Counted from the stretch's first letter, positions 43,198 to 51,902 are shown. The stretch: 64,000 bases of DNA from Algoriphagus kandeliae (GCF_004571135.1 NZ_SPSB01000002.1:806001-870000), one strand, 5' to 3'. The notes: generated from the letters alone by a model not told the origin. Made by a program: numbers and translations.

Positions 43198-44499
43198 TTA
43201 GTCGATCTCAAAAGAAACTCTTCTCGCCATTTGTCTTGCATCAGGTGAGTTTTTATCTACGCTAGTGTCTTCACCATAGCCTTTATAGCTAATTCGACTT
43301 GAGTCTATGCCTGATGCGATTAGCAAATCATAGACCGACTTAGCTCTTCTTTCTGAAAGTTTTATATTGTAATCCTCAGAACCTAATTCATCTGCATATC
43401 CTTTAACTTCAAGTGAAGTACCCGGATTCTTTTTCAAGAAATTGGAAATAAATTGAACAGCAGAAACTGAGAATTGAAGAGGTTTCGATGAATCGAAAGC
43501 AAAGTAAACATTCAGGTATTGGTCATCTATTGCCTTTCGTATATAATCTACGGGTTCCGCTATTTCTTCAATTGGGCAACCTCCATTTGAACTTGGTCCA
43601 GGAAGGAATGGACAATTGTCCTGATGATCCGGCATTCCATCCCCATCTGAATCTAGTGTAATACCCGATGCATTCACTCTTGCGCCAGCTGGGGTATTAG
43701 GTTCTTTATCCAAATAATCTGGAATTCCGTCCCCATCTGAATCCTTAAGCATGTCCTTAATTTCTCCGATTTGGGATGCAAGTTCTTCTTTTGTGGCATA
43801 TCGGTCGGCAGCAAAATACCAATCAGCATGTTCTTCTTTGGAGCCTAGGTAAAAGTTTATTCCGAGCGTACCAGTCCACCAGGTACCCGGTGCATGGACG
43901 AAAGGGTTAGAATTTGGTTGTGTAATGGGTTCGGGAGCATTATATAATCTTCCGTCGAAAGTGTAGGTTTGTCGACCATTGAAAATCATTGAAATGTCTC
44001 CAATTAATGCGATTTTGTTGCTTAATCGGTATTGTCCTGTAAATCCTGAGATGATATTATAGTGAACATCTTTTTCTGATGTAAGAGGAATCGCTCCTTC
44101 ATCAAATGACATTAAACCAAATCCTGCTCCTAAATGTCCCAAAAATCCCAATTTTGGTGCAAAAGATTCAAAATTTAGCATTCTGCCAAAATTTGCAACA
44201 CCTTGAATATTCATACGAAAATAATCAGTTGAAAACTCTGGGCTAATACCTCTAACTTCTCGGAAGTTCCCAAAACCCAAATCACCTTTCACACCAAAAT
44301 ATTCATTGAACATGTATCTGGTTCCTAGATTAATATGCCCAATATTCAGTGTAGGAGAAAGGTATCCTGGAGTGAGCGGTGACATGGGTTTATTGAAACC
44401 CGCATCAATTTCTATAGACCAACGGTTAAAATCTTTTTGGGCATAGATGATCTGGGTTATACCTAATGCCAAAAAAGCAGTTAATAGTAATTTTTTCAT
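43198..44499 (-). CDS. OmpA family protein with thrombospondin type 3 repeats (paralogue A)
   Basis: About 433 residues: a signal peptide ending IIYAQ, an N-terminal beta-barrel-like domain of about 210 residues, then TSP3 calcium repeats (DSDGDGIPDYLD and DSDGDGMPDHQDNCPF), and a C-terminal OmpA peptidoglycan-binding domain (VNVYFAFDSSKP to the RRVSFEID end, with ELGSEDYNIKLSERRA holding the conserved Asp and Arg). It should be an outer-membrane/peptidoglycan link. The start is placed at the Met that begins a clean signal peptide (the in-frame Met at 44532 lies in a poor context). It is a tandem paralogue of the next gene. Confidence 0.93.
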   Translation of the reverse strand: MKKLLLTAFLALGITQIIYAQKDFNRWSIEIDAGFNKPMSPLTPGYLSPTLNIGHINLGTRYMFNEYFGVKGDLGFGNFREVRGISPEFSTDYFRMNIQGVANFGRMLNFESFAPKLGFLGHLGAGFGLMSFDEGAIPLTSEKDVHYNIISGFTGQYRLSNKIALIGDISMIFNGRQTYTFDGRLYNAPEPITQPNSNPFVHAPGTWWTGTLGINFYLGSKEEHADWYFAADRYATKEELASQIGEIKDMLKDSDGDGIPDYLDKEPNTPAGARVNASGITLDSDGDGMPDHQDNCPFLPGPSSNGGCPIEEIAEPVDYIRKAIDDQYLNVYFAFDSSKPLQFSVSAVQFISNFLKKNPGTSLEVKGYADELGSEDYNIKLSERRAKSVYDLLIASGIDSSRISYKGYGEDTSVDKNSPDARQMARRVSFEID

Positions 44500-44529
44500 A
44501 ATAGTTACTTGATTGAAAGGATGACGATT

Positions 44530-44537
44530 CAAAAGTA
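44530..44537 (-). promoter_or_regulatory. Possible promoter -7 element of OmpA paralogue A
   Basis: On the minus strand TACTTTTG matches TAnnTTTG exactly, giving a leader of about 25 nt before the start at 44499. With its own terminator this gene can be transcribed independently of its neighbour. The -33 box is not well spaced. Confidence 0.45.
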
Positions 44538-44565
44538 TTGATTTTATTTTATCCTTTCATCAAGC

Positions 44566-44597
44566 AAAAAAAAATCCCGTTCGGTAGGAACGGGATT
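44566..44597 (-). terminator. Terminator of OmpA paralogue B
   Basis: 10-bp stem AATCCCGTTC/GAACGGGATT (44573-44582 with 44588-44597), 5-nt loop, then a T-run on the minus strand (A-run 44566-44574). Confidence 0.88.
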
Positions 44598-44618
44598 AAT
44601 TTTTTTATGGGGCTTTAA

Positions 44619-45905
44619 TTATTTCACTTCAAAAGAAGCTCTTCTTGCCATTTGTCTAGCATCAGCAGAAGACTTATCTACACTAGTGTCTTCTCCATAT
44701 CCTTTATAAGAAAGTCTAGATGCATCAACACCTGCAGCGATCATTAAATCGTAAACTGCTTTAGCTCTTCTTTCAGATAGTTTGATGTTATAATCTTCAG
44801 GACCTAACTCATCAGCGTATCCTTTGATTTCTACACTAACACCTGGATTTCTCTTCAAGAAGTTTGCAACATAATTTGCAGCGCTTACAGAATAACCTAG
44901 CGGTTTGTCGCTATCAAATGCATAGTAAACATTTACATATCCATCATTGATAGCTTTTCTCAAGTAATCAACTTCTTCTCTTTCCTCAACAACTGGACAT
45001 CCATTTGTGGAGGCAGGACCTGGCTGGAATGGACAATTATCCATGTGATCAGGAGTACCGTCACCGTCTGAATCCAAAGTTGTACCAGCAGAGTTTACTC
45101 TAGCACCTGCAGGAGTATTTGGTTCTTTGTCCAAGTAATCAGGCACACCGTCACCATCAGAATCCTTCAACATATCTTTGATTCCGTTGATCTGAGAAGC
45201 TAACTCTTCTTTTGTAGCATATTTGTCAGCAGCAATGTACCAGTCTGCGTGCTCATCATTAGATCCTAGATAAAAGTTAAGACCGATAGTTCCAGTCCAC
45301 CAAGTACCATTAGCTCCATAGAAACCATTATCGACTGATGGATTAATGAATTCATATCCGTCCCAAGTTACAGTCTGACGACCGTTTAGGATGGTAGAGA
45401 TATCACCAACAAGAGCAATGTTTTTAGATAATTTCAACTGAGGAGTCACACCGAACATAATGGTGTAAACATTGTCATCGAAATCATTGAAAGTATTCAT
45501 CTCAGGGTTCACCAAACCAATACCTGCACCACCGTGCAATAAAAGTCCGAATGAACGGCTAAAAGATTCAAAATTCATGATTCGGCCGACGTTAGCAACA
45601 GCTTGAAGGTTTAGTCTGTTGTATTTGGTGTCGAATTCAGGGCTTTGAGAATCGCCACCTCTTGCTTCTCGCATAGAGCCAAATCCATAATCCAACTTTA
45701 CGCCGAATTTTTCATTGAACATGTAACGCGCACCAAACTCAATATGACCGAGATTTAGTGTTGGAGATAGGAATCCTCCAGATAATGGAGCCATTGGTTT
45801 GTTAAAACCACCTCCAACTTCAAGTGACCACTTATCGAAGTCTTGGGCGTTTGCACCGAAAGCAAGAGCTCCGGCAAGCAGGGATGAGAGTATTAGTTTT
45901 TTCAT
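44619..45905 (-). CDS. OmpA family protein with thrombospondin type 3 repeats (paralogue B)
   Basis: The 428-residue protein has the same order as its neighbour: signal peptide (about 1-20, ending GANAQ), beta-barrel-like N-domain, two TSP3 calcium repeats (DSDGDGVPDYLDKEPNTPAG and DSDGDGTPDHMDNCPFQPG) and an OmpA C-domain (VNVYYAFDSDKP to RRASFEVK). It is a likely abundant outer-membrane protein tethered to peptidoglycan. It has a near-ideal promoter (45953-45982) and a strong terminator, suggesting high expression. Sequence similarity along the whole length shows tandem duplication with paralogue A. Confidence 0.95.
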   Translation of the reverse strand: MKKLILSSLLAGALAFGANAQDFDKWSLEVGGGFNKPMAPLSGGFLSPTLNLGHIEFGARYMFNEKFGVKLDYGFGSMREARGGDSQSPEFDTKYNRLNLQAVANVGRIMNFESFSRSFGLLLHGGAGIGLVNPEMNTFNDFDDNVYTIMFGVTPQLKLSKNIALVGDISTILNGRQTVTWDGYEFINPSVDNGFYGANGTWWTGTIGLNFYLGSNDEHADWYIAADKYATKEELASQINGIKDMLKDSDGDGVPDYLDKEPNTPAGARVNSAGTTLDSDGDGTPDHMDNCPFQPGPASTNGCPVVEEREEVDYLRKAINDGYVNVYYAFDSDKPLGYSVSAANYVANFLKRNPGVSVEIKGYADELGPEDYNIKLSERRAKAVYDLMIAAGVDASRLSYKGYGEDTSVDKSSADARQMARRASFEVK

Positions 45906-45952
45906 AACAAAAAATTTTTGTCCAAATTTTAAGTGTTTGATTGATGTGAGTA

Positions 45953-45982
45953 CAAATTTATAAACTTTTAACTTACTGCAAA
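45953..45982 (-). promoter_or_regulatory. Strong Bacteroidetes-type promoter of OmpA paralogue B
   Basis: On the minus strand TTTG (plus 45979-45982) is followed after 18 nt by TAAATTTG (45953-45960), an almost perfect match to the phylum consensus. The transcript start is predicted near 45946, about 40 nt before the ATG. Confidence 0.78.
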
Positions 45983-45995
45983 TCTAGATGAATTA

Positions 45996-46020
45996 TTTAA
46001 TTGTCGATTGTACAATTAAA
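45996..46020. repeat. Perfect 9-bp inverted repeat in the divergent intergenic region
   Basis: TTTAATTGT (45996-46004), 7-nt spacer, ACAATTAAA (46012-46020). It lies 14 bp upstream of the OmpA-B promoter's -33 box and 57 bp before the M42 peptidase gene. It could be an operator for either side. Confidence 0.5.
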
Positions 46021-46076
46021 ATTTTCCATCGCTTTTTTTAAATAATCTTCCAAAATCTAACATAATTTATGCCAGA

Positions 46077-46985
46077 ATGAAAATTTTGTTTGACCTTTTA
46101 ACTATACAAAGTGTCTCTGGGGACGAAGGAGGAGTTTCAAAATTTCTCCTTGAATACATCCAAAAACGACAAAAACACTGGAAGGTTCGGCCAATTATTT
46201 ATTCGGGGGAGGAATTCCATGATTGTATTCTTCTGAAATTCGGAAAGCCATCTACTGCCCTTTTTGCCCATATGGATACTATTGGTTTCATGACTCGATA
46301 TGAAAATCAGTTAATTCCTGTGGGGGGGCCAGAATATATAGATGGAGCTTTTTTGGTGGGGAAAGATAGTTTGGGAGATATTCGATGTCGATTGAAAGTC
46401 GAAGACGATCAGCTATTTCATGACTTTCCCCGAGCCATTGATCGAGGAACCTATCTCTCATTCGAACAAAATGTTCGTCTAGACGAGGAATCTATTCAAG
46501 CTGCTTACTTAGATAATAGGTTAGGCGTTTTTACAGCTTTGAAAGTATGTGAAACTTTAGAAGATGGCTGGGTGATATTTTCTACCTATGAAGAGCATGG
46601 AGGGGGTAGTATGCCTTTTTTATTGAGGTTCATTCAAGAAAATTATCCGATTCAACAAGCTTTGATCGCTGATATTACTTGGGTCACTGAAGGAGTGAGA
46701 CCACATGAGGGTGTAGTAATTTCTCTTCGGGACAAATACATTCCTAGAAAAAAATTTCTGAATCGAATCCTTGATTTGGCAGAAAAAAGCGAAATTCCCT
46801 TCCAATTGGAAGTGGAGGCATATGGAGGAAGTGACGGACGTGAAGTTCAATTTTCATCTTATGCCATCGATTGGTGCTTTGTGGGAGCAGCTGAAGAAAA
46901 TGTCCATAGCCCGGATGAAAAAGTCTCGCTGCTTGACCTGAACTCAATGATTGAAATGCATCAATACCTAATGAAAAACCTGTAA
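46077..46985 (+). CDS. M42 family metallopeptidase (glutamyl aminopeptidase-like)
   Basis: The 302-residue cytoplasmic enzyme shows the dinuclear zinc peptidase layout: AHMDTIGF (about 82-89), the bridging Asp in YLDNRLG (about 145-151), the catalytic Glu in EEHGGG (about 170-175), a metal Asp in DITWVTEG (about 199-206), and late GGSDG and ENVHSPDE motifs (about 258 and 281) giving the last His ligand. It is shorter than many M42 peptidases (about 350). It is transcribed with hpt, 2 bp downstream. Confidence 0.85.
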   Translation: MKILFDLLTIQSVSGDEGGVSKFLLEYIQKRQKHWKVRPIIYSGEEFHDCILLKFGKPSTALFAHMDTIGFMTRYENQLIPVGGPEYIDGAFLVGKDSLGDIRCRLKVEDDQLFHDFPRAIDRGTYLSFEQNVRLDEESIQAAYLDNRLGVFTALKVCETLEDGWVIFSTYEEHGGGSMPFLLRFIQENYPIQQALIADITWVTEGVRPHEGVVISLRDKYIPRKKFLNRILDLAEKSEIPFQLEVEAYGGSDGREVQFSSYAIDWCFVGAAEENVHSPDEKVSLLDLNSMIEMHQYLMKNL

Positions 46986-46987
46986 AA

Positions 46988-47527
46988 ATGAATCAATTCA
47001 TCCATGATAAAGAGTTTGAACCATTCGTTTCTGAATCCAAAATTCAGGAAAGGGTAAAGGTATTAGGTGCACAAATCACTCAGGATTTTCAAGGGAAAAA
47101 GCTGGTTTTACTCGGGATTTTGAAAGGCTCATACATGTTCCTTTCTGACCTTTGTAGGGCAATTGAATTACCTCTCGAAATCTCTTTTTTAAGAATTTCT
47201 TCTTACGAGGGAACTCAAACAACTGGAGAGGTCAAGCAGGTTGCAGGATTTCATGATGACTTGTCGGGAAAAACAGTCATTATAGTAGAGGACATTGTGG
47301 ATACTGGAATAAGTATGGATTACCTATTGAAGGAAATCAAAAAGTATCAACCGGCTGATGTAAAGATTGCTACATTTTTATACAAACCGGATGCTTTTCG
47401 CTTTAAATACTCGCTTGATTATGTCGGTTTTGAAATTCCCAATAAATTTGTCGTCGGTTATGGGTTGGATTACAATGACCTAGGTCGTAATCTACCTGAA
47501 CTATATCAATTAGTGAATTCTCAATAA
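46988..47527 (+). CDS. hpt: Hypoxanthine phosphoribosyltransferase
   Basis: Hpt salvages hypoxanthine and guanine to nucleotides. The 179-residue product has the PRPP motif VIIVEDIVDTGISMDYL (about 97-113), the GILKGSYMFLSDL helix (about 42-54), SSYEGTQTTGEV flexible loop, and the base-binding YKPDAF and VGFEIPNKFVVGYGLDYND (about 147-166). It lies between the M42 peptidase gene (2 bp) and adk (12 bp). Confidence 0.95.
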   Translation: MNQFIHDKEFEPFVSESKIQERVKVLGAQITQDFQGKKLVLLGILKGSYMFLSDLCRAIELPLEISFLRISSYEGTQTTGEVKQVAGFHDDLSGKTVIIVEDIVDTGISMDYLLKEIKKYQPADVKIATFLYKPDAFRFKYSLDYVGFEIPNKFVVGYGLDYNDLGRNLPELYQLVNSQ

Positions 47528-47539
47528 ATCTAAATACGG

Positions 47540-48112
47540 ATGCGTAATATCGTCTTATTTGGCCCTCCGGGTGCAGGCAAAGGTACTCAAAGCGAAAAGT
47601 TGATTAAGAAATATGGGCTGACACACCTATCCACCGGTGACCTTTTCCGAAAGCACTTAGGAGAAGGAACGGAGCTTGGAAAACTTGCTCAGAAATACAT
47701 GGACGAAGGCAGGTTGGTTCCCGATGAAGTTGTTATCGGAATGGTTGAAGATAAAATCGCAGCTACCGAAAATAGTCATGGATTTATTTTTGATGGATTT
47801 CCAAGAACTACTGCACAAGCTGAGGCCTTGGATAAAATGTTGGATAGCCATCAAATGGAAATAGCAGGGATGATCGCTTTGGATGTTCCTGAGGATATCT
47901 TAAAAGAGCGAATCAAACTGCGAGGAAAAACATCCGGTCGAGCAGATGACCAGGATGATCAAAAAATCCAAACTCGAATAAAAGTTTACTTGGATGAAAC
48001 TTTGCCGGTTGCGACTTATTATGAAAAGCAGGGAAAGTTCACCAAAATCAATGGGGTAGGAGAGATTGATGAAATCTTTGATGCCATCAGTGAAGTAGTG
48101 GATAGTTATTAA
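47540..48112 (+). CDS. adk: Adenylate kinase
   Basis: Adk interconverts AMP, ADP and ATP. The 190-residue product has the P-loop GPPGAGKGTQSEKL (about 7-20), HLSTGDLFRKH for AMP binding (about 31-41), FIFDGFPRTTAQAE (about 81-94), and a short LID (RGKTSGRADDQD) without the four zinc-ligand residues of the long bacterial form. It continues the purine salvage unit after hpt. A hairpin with T-run follows. Confidence 0.96.
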   Translation: MRNIVLFGPPGAGKGTQSEKLIKKYGLTHLSTGDLFRKHLGEGTELGKLAQKYMDEGRLVPDEVVIGMVEDKIAATENSHGFIFDGFPRTTAQAEALDKMLDSHQMEIAGMIALDVPEDILKERIKLRGKTSGRADDQDDQKIQTRIKVYLDETLPVATYYEKQGKFTKINGVGEIDEIFDAISEVVDSY

Positions 48113-48127
48113 GTAGTTGATTTTCCT

Positions 48128-48135
48128 TACTTTTG
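48128..48135 (+). promoter_or_regulatory. Possible promoter -7 element of obgE
   Basis: TACTTTTG is an exact TAnnTTTG match 43 bp before the obgE start codon. It precedes the terminator-like hairpin by only 11 nt, so its predicted transcript would begin next to the hairpin. Confidence 0.45.
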
Positions 48136-48145
48136 CACCAAAATG

Positions 48146-48171
48146 AGCTAAGCCAAATGCTTAGCTTTTTT
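48146..48171 (+). terminator. Hairpin with T-run after adk, before obgE
   Basis: 8-bp stem AGCTAAGC/GCTTAGCT (48146-48153 with 48159-48166), loop CAAAT, then five T. It has the form of the adk terminator but would lie at the 5' end of an obgE transcript started from the TACTTTTG box. Confidence 0.75.
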
Positions 48172-48177
48172 GTTTCT

Positions 48178-49173
48178 ATGGCAGAGTCAAATTTCATCGA
48201 TTACGTAAAATTTTGTTCCCGATCAGGGGCAGGTGGTGCTGGTTCCCTTCATTTTAGAAGAGAAAAGCATGTGCCAAAAGGTGGACCTGATGGGGGAGAT
48301 GGTGGCCGGGGAGGTCATATCATCCTTCGGGGGAATGCACAATTGTGGACCCTCCTTCACTTGAAATACAAGAAACACGTGATCGCGGAAGCGGGAAAAC
48401 CTGGTGAAGGTGGTAGAAGGACGGGAGCCAATGGGCAGGATGTAATCCTTGATGTCCCATTGGGGACGGTTGCCAAAGATGCAGAAACCGGTGAAAAGCG
48501 CTTCGAGATTACGGAAGATGGTCAAGAGGTTGTCTTGACCAAAGGTGGTAGAGGTGGTCTTGGTAATCACCATTTTAAAACTTCAACCAATCAAGCTCCT
48601 CACTATGCCCAACCAGGTGAGTCAGGGATTGAAGAATGGATCATTTTGGAGCTCAAGCTCTTGGCAGATGTGGGTTTGGTAGGCTTCCCAAATGCTGGGA
48701 AATCCACGCTTTTGTCCGCTCTTTCTGCAGCCAAACCAGAAATTGGAGATTACCCTTTTACTACTCTTGTTCCTAACCTTGGAGTTGTTAGCTATCGAGA
48801 CGACCGATCCTTTGTAATGGCAGATATTCCGGGAATTATAGAAGGAGCCGCGGAAGGTAAAGGGCTTGGGATAAGATTTCTTAGACATATTGAGCGGAAC
48901 TCAATTTTACTATTTCTTATTCCTGCAGATACTGAGCTTATTTCTAAGGAGTATCAGATTTTGTTGGGAGAATTAGAGAAATACAATCCTGAGCTTCTGG
49001 ACAAAAAGCGACTGCTAGCCATTTCCAAATCTGACCTATTAGATGAGGAGTTGATGAATGAAATGAAATCTGAAATACCGGAAGGAATCCCTTACGTTTT
49101 TATTTCATCTGTGACACAATTTAATCTTGAAAAGCTGAAGGACATGATTTGGCAGGCCATTCAGTCAAGTTGA
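48178..49173 (+). CDS. obgE: GTPase ObgE/CgtA
   Basis: Obg acts in 50S assembly and stress control. The 331-residue product has the glycine-rich Obg domain ([31 protein letters not shown], about 15-45, in short runs), then a GTPase domain with G1 GFPNAGKST (about 166-174), G2 FTT, G3 [10 protein letters not shown]4 as SKSD rather than NKxD, and G5 SSV. No C-terminal OCT domain is present. The start is set at the Met of the [13 protein letters not shown]-terminus (48178); the 15 residues upstream of it lie over the terminator hairpin. Confidence 0.94.
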   Translation: MAESNFIDYVKFCSRSGAGGAGSLHFRREKHVPKGGPDGGDGGRGGHIILRGNAQLWTLLHLKYKKHVIAEAGKPGEGGRRTGANGQDVILDVPLGTVAKDAETGEKRFEITEDGQEVVLTKGGRGGLGNHHFKTSTNQAPHYAQPGESGIEEWIILELKLLADVGLVGFPNAGKSTLLSALSAAKPEIGDYPFTTLVPNLGVVSYRDDRSFVMADIPGIIEGAAEGKGLGIRFLRHIERNSILLFLIPADTELISKEYQILLGELEKYNPELLDKKRLLAISKSDLLDEELMNEMKSEIPEGIPYVFISSVTQFNLEKLKDMIWQAIQSS

Positions 49174-49185
49174 GGTGTCAGATTG

Positions 49186-49200
49186 TCAGAAATATTCTGA
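49186..49200. repeat. Short palindrome before grpE
   Basis: TCAGAA-ATA-TTCTGA (49186-49200) lies 50 bp before the grpE start. No CIRCE element (TTAGCACTC-type) was found here, so this is at best an alternative operator candidate. Confidence 0.35.
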
Positions 49201-49249
49201 TGGCAAAAATATTGTGACTAGAGGCTGGACCAGCTATTGAACTAGATCT

Positions 49250-49822
49250 ATGGAAAATAATAAAGAAGAATTACGCGAAAATGAAGAGGTGCTCGATCAG
49301 CAAGAGCAAAACCAAGAAAATTCCGAAGAACAAGAATTAGATCAGGAGCAAGTGGAACAAGAAAAGGTAGATCCAATAGTCAAATTGGAAGGTGAGTTGG
49401 CAGAAATGAAGGATAAATATCTACGCCTTTATTCTGATTTTGAAAATTTCAGAAAGCGAAACGCCAAGGAACGATTGGACTTGATCAAAACCGCATCCGA
49501 GGAAGTTTTGAGGGACTTGCTTCCGGTAGTGGACGATTTTGAGCGGGCATTCAAAGCCAGCGAAAATGAAGAAGACGCTCAAAAGGTTCGAGATGGAAAC
49601 CAGCTTATTTTCCACAAGCTTGTTAAAATTTTGGAGTCCAAAGGGCTAAAAGTAATGGAAGACTTGATTGGAAAGCCGTTTGATGCAGATATGCAAGAGG
49701 CAATTACTCAAATTCCAGCCCCAAGTGAAGATATGAAAGGAAAAGTGATCGACGTGGTAGAAAAAGGTTACACCTTGGGTGACAAGGTAGTGCGCTACGC
49801 TAAAGTCGTAACTGGAGCATAA
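49250..49822 (+). CDS. grpE: Nucleotide exchange factor GrpE
   Basis: GrpE releases ADP from DnaK. The 190-residue product has a very acidic Glu/Gln-rich N-terminal tail (about 1-50), a long coiled coil, the KYLRLYSDFENFRKRNAKER block (about 64-83), DLLPVVDDFERAF (about 97-109), and the C-terminal beta wing (VMEDLIGKPFDADMQEAI and VVEKGYTLGDKVVRYAKV). Length is normal. It is followed by dnaJ at 6 bp. Confidence 0.96.
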   Translation: MENNKEELRENEEVLDQQEQNQENSEEQELDQEQVEQEKVDPIVKLEGELAEMKDKYLRLYSDFENFRKRNAKERLDLIKTASEEVLRDLLPVVDDFERAFKASENEEDAQKVRDGNQLIFHKLVKILESKGLKVMEDLIGKPFDADMQEAITQIPAPSEDMKGKVIDVVEKGYTLGDKVVRYAKVVTGA

Positions 49823-49828
49823 TTTAGT

Positions 49829-50935
49829 ATGGCAAAGAGAGATTATTACGAAGTACTAGGAGTCAGTAAATCCGCTACGGCTGAAGAAATAAAGAAGGCC
49901 TATCGGAAATTGGCCATTCAGTACCATCCTGATAAAAACCCTGATAATCCCGAAGCGGAAGAAAAATTCAAAGAAGCTGCTGAAGCTTATGAAGTTTTAA
50001 GCAATCCGGAAAAACGTCAGCGATATGACCAATTTGGCCATCAAGGCTTAGGCGGAAATGGCGGCTTCGGAGGAGGCGGAATGAACATGGAAGATATCTT
50101 CGCTCAATTTGGAGATATTTTCGGTGGGGGAGGTTTTAGCTCTTTCTTTGGTGGAGGAGGCGGAGGCCGACGAACCAAAAAGGGCACTAATCTTCGTGTA
50201 AAATTAAAACTCAACCTTCAGGAAATCTCTAATGGTGTTGAGAAGAAAATCAAAGTAAAACGCCATGTAGTCGCTCCTGGTGTGACTTTCAAAACGTGTT
50301 CTACCTGTCAAGGTACCGGACAAGTGAAGAAGGTTGTTAATACGATGTTGGGTCAAATGGTATCTGCTAGTACCTGTGCAGTCTGTGGAGGTAGTGGTCA
50401 AATCGTAGATAAAAAACCAGCAGAAGCAGATTCACGCGGATTAATCATTAAAGAGGAAGTTATTACTATCAATATTCCTGGAGGAGTAGCTGAAGGAATG
50501 CAACTCAGCATGTCAGGAAAAGGAAATGAAATTCCAGGTGGAATTCCCGGTGATTTATTGATTGTCATAGAAGAGATCGAAGAAAAGACTCTTCAGCGTG
50601 ATGGAAACAATGTGATTTATGACTTGTATGTTTCCTTTGTGGATGCGGCATTGGGTGCTTCTGTGGAAGTTCCTACAATTGACGGTCGGGTGAAAATCAA
50701 AATAGACCCGGGAACTCAAAGTGGAAAAATGCTTCGCCTGAAAGGAAAAGGTATCAAAGATATTAATGGCTATTCCCGCGGGGACCAGTTGATTATGGTT
50801 AATGTATGGACACCGACTCAATTGACTAAGGAGGAAAAGCAAGCTTTAGAAGCTTTAAGGGAGTCTCCGAATTTCAAACCGGATCCCGGGAAGTCGGAAA
50901 AGTCCTTTTTTGATAAAATGAAGGAGTTCTTCTAA
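49829..50935 (+). CDS. dnaJ: Chaperone DnaJ with reduced zinc finger
   Basis: The 368-residue Hsp40 has a J domain with the HPD motif (about 33-35), a Gly/Phe-rich linker (about 70-115) and the DnaJ C-terminal substrate domains, with [17 protein letters not shown] near residue 305. The zinc-finger region keeps only two of the usual four CxxCxGxG motifs (CSTCQGTG and CAVCGGSG). The first motif is replaced by VAPGVTFKT, and the last by KPAEADSRG. In E. coli DnaJ motifs 1 and 4 form zinc centre I and motifs 2 and 3 form centre II, so only centre II should survive here. A terminator follows. Confidence 0.95.
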   Translation: MAKRDYYEVLGVSKSATAEEIKKAYRKLAIQYHPDKNPDNPEAEEKFKEAAEAYEVLSNPEKRQRYDQFGHQGLGGNGGFGGGGMNMEDIFAQFGDIFGGGGFSSFFGGGGGGRRTKKGTNLRVKLKLNLQEISNGVEKKIKVKRHVVAPGVTFKTCSTCQGTGQVKKVVNTMLGQMVSASTCAVCGGSGQIVDKKPAEADSRGLIIKEEVITINIPGGVAEGMQLSMSGKGNEIPGGIPGDLLIVIEEIEEKTLQRDGNNVIYDLYVSFVDAALGASVEVPTIDGRVKIKIDPGTQSGKMLRLKGKGIKDINGYSRGDQLIMVNVWTPTQLTKEEKQALEALRESPNFKPDPGKSEKSFFDKMKEFF

Positions 50936-50942
50936 AAATTAC

Positions 50943-50969
50943 AAGCCAGATGCAATTCTGGCTTTTTTT
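50943..50969 (+). terminator. Terminator of grpE-dnaJ
   Basis: 8-bp stem AAGCCAGA/TCTGGCTT (50943-50950 with 50957-50964), 6-nt loop, followed by a T-run to 50969. Confidence 0.85.
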
Positions 50970-51014
50970 ATATTTTTAAAAACCTTTTCAGATTCCAAGT
51001 CGTAACCTATCCGT

Positions 51015-51902
51015 ATGCTGCAAAAATTCTGTCTGCTTCTTCTGGGTGTTTTCAGTGGGATAGGCGTCAGTCAGGCACAATTGGTCAAAGAATTCCGGGC
51101 TCCAGAGAGGGATGGCTTCGAAGTTGTCCAACTGGACTTTTCCACCTATAAAAGCACCACTCACCTGAAACGGATGAGAAATTCCGATCCTGTCTATATC
51201 CATGGACATTTGGAAGAGGTGAATATTCTCCCTGTTTTTGACCATAAAGTTGAAAATCAAACTCTTTATACTTCCCTTTCTCATAAAAATATCGAGTCTG
51301 ATAATTTAGGCAGGAGCATTACAACCAAGCTTTTTTCTCCTTCCAAAGATGATTTTGGACATTCTTGGGATGTAGGTTTGGCTTCTAATTACCTTTATCA
51401 TTTGAATTTCAATTTAGGCATTGGAATGGCCGACTTTGACCTTTCACAGCTTCCTGTCGGGCAGTTGAAAGTGCATAGTGCAAGTGCCGATGTCTTGGTA
51501 CATTATGGAAGTCCTGAACCCAACCAAATCCAAATGGATACGCTTTTGGTCACTTTGAACATGGGGACCGTTGAAATCCAAAATGCCAACTTCTCCAATG
51601 CCAATAAGATGATTTTGGAGGTGAATTATGGTAAAATTGATTTGAATTTTAGTGATGGGATGTCCTCTTCTTGCCAGGTTATTGCAGCAGTTGGGGCAGG
51701 GTCCTTGTATTTAAAATTACCCTCGGATAATTACCCTATAAAAATCAAAATGAAGACCACCCCGATGTGTAGGACGTCTTTACCGAATTATTTGAAGTCG
51801 TTGGACAAGGAGACTTATGTGACAAAAGGTTACGCGCCGGATGATCCTAAACTACTAAGCCTGACCATCGATGTGGGGGTGGGGTCGCTCAAAGTAGAAT
51901 AA
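51015..51902 (+). CDS. Secreted protein of unknown function, beta-rich
   Basis: The 295-residue product has a signal peptide (about 1-22, ending GVSQAQ). The mature part is beta-rich with repeated short strands (LGIGMADFDLSQLPVGQLKV, LLVTLNMGTVEIQNANF, EVNYGKIDLNF, AAVGAGSLYLKLP), a pattern like the auto-adhesin/DUF4097 or DUF2807 solenoid families. I cannot assign it firmly. It ends 6 bp before an ABC ATPase gene, so it is transcribed with the exporter and may be its cargo or periplasmic partner. Confidence 0.72.
   Translation: MLQKFCLLLLGVFSGIGVSQAQLVKEFRAPERDGFEVVQLDFSTYKSTTHLKRMRNSDPVYIHGHLEEVNILPVFDHKVENQTLYTSLSHKNIESDNLGRSITTKLFSPSKDDFGHSWDVGLASNYLYHLNFNLGIGMADFDLSQLPVGQLKVHSASADVLVHYGSPEPNQIQMDTLLVTLNMGTVEIQNANFSNANKMILEVNYGKIDLNFSDGMSSSCQVIAAVGAGSLYLKLPSDNYPIKIKMKTTPMCRTSLPNYLKSLDKETYVTKGYAPDDPKLLSLTIDVGVGSLKVE

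Noticed and set aside
49173-49250. CIRCE/HrcA site before grpE
   Set aside because: The characteristic TTAGCACTC-N9-GAGTGCTAA pattern is absent.
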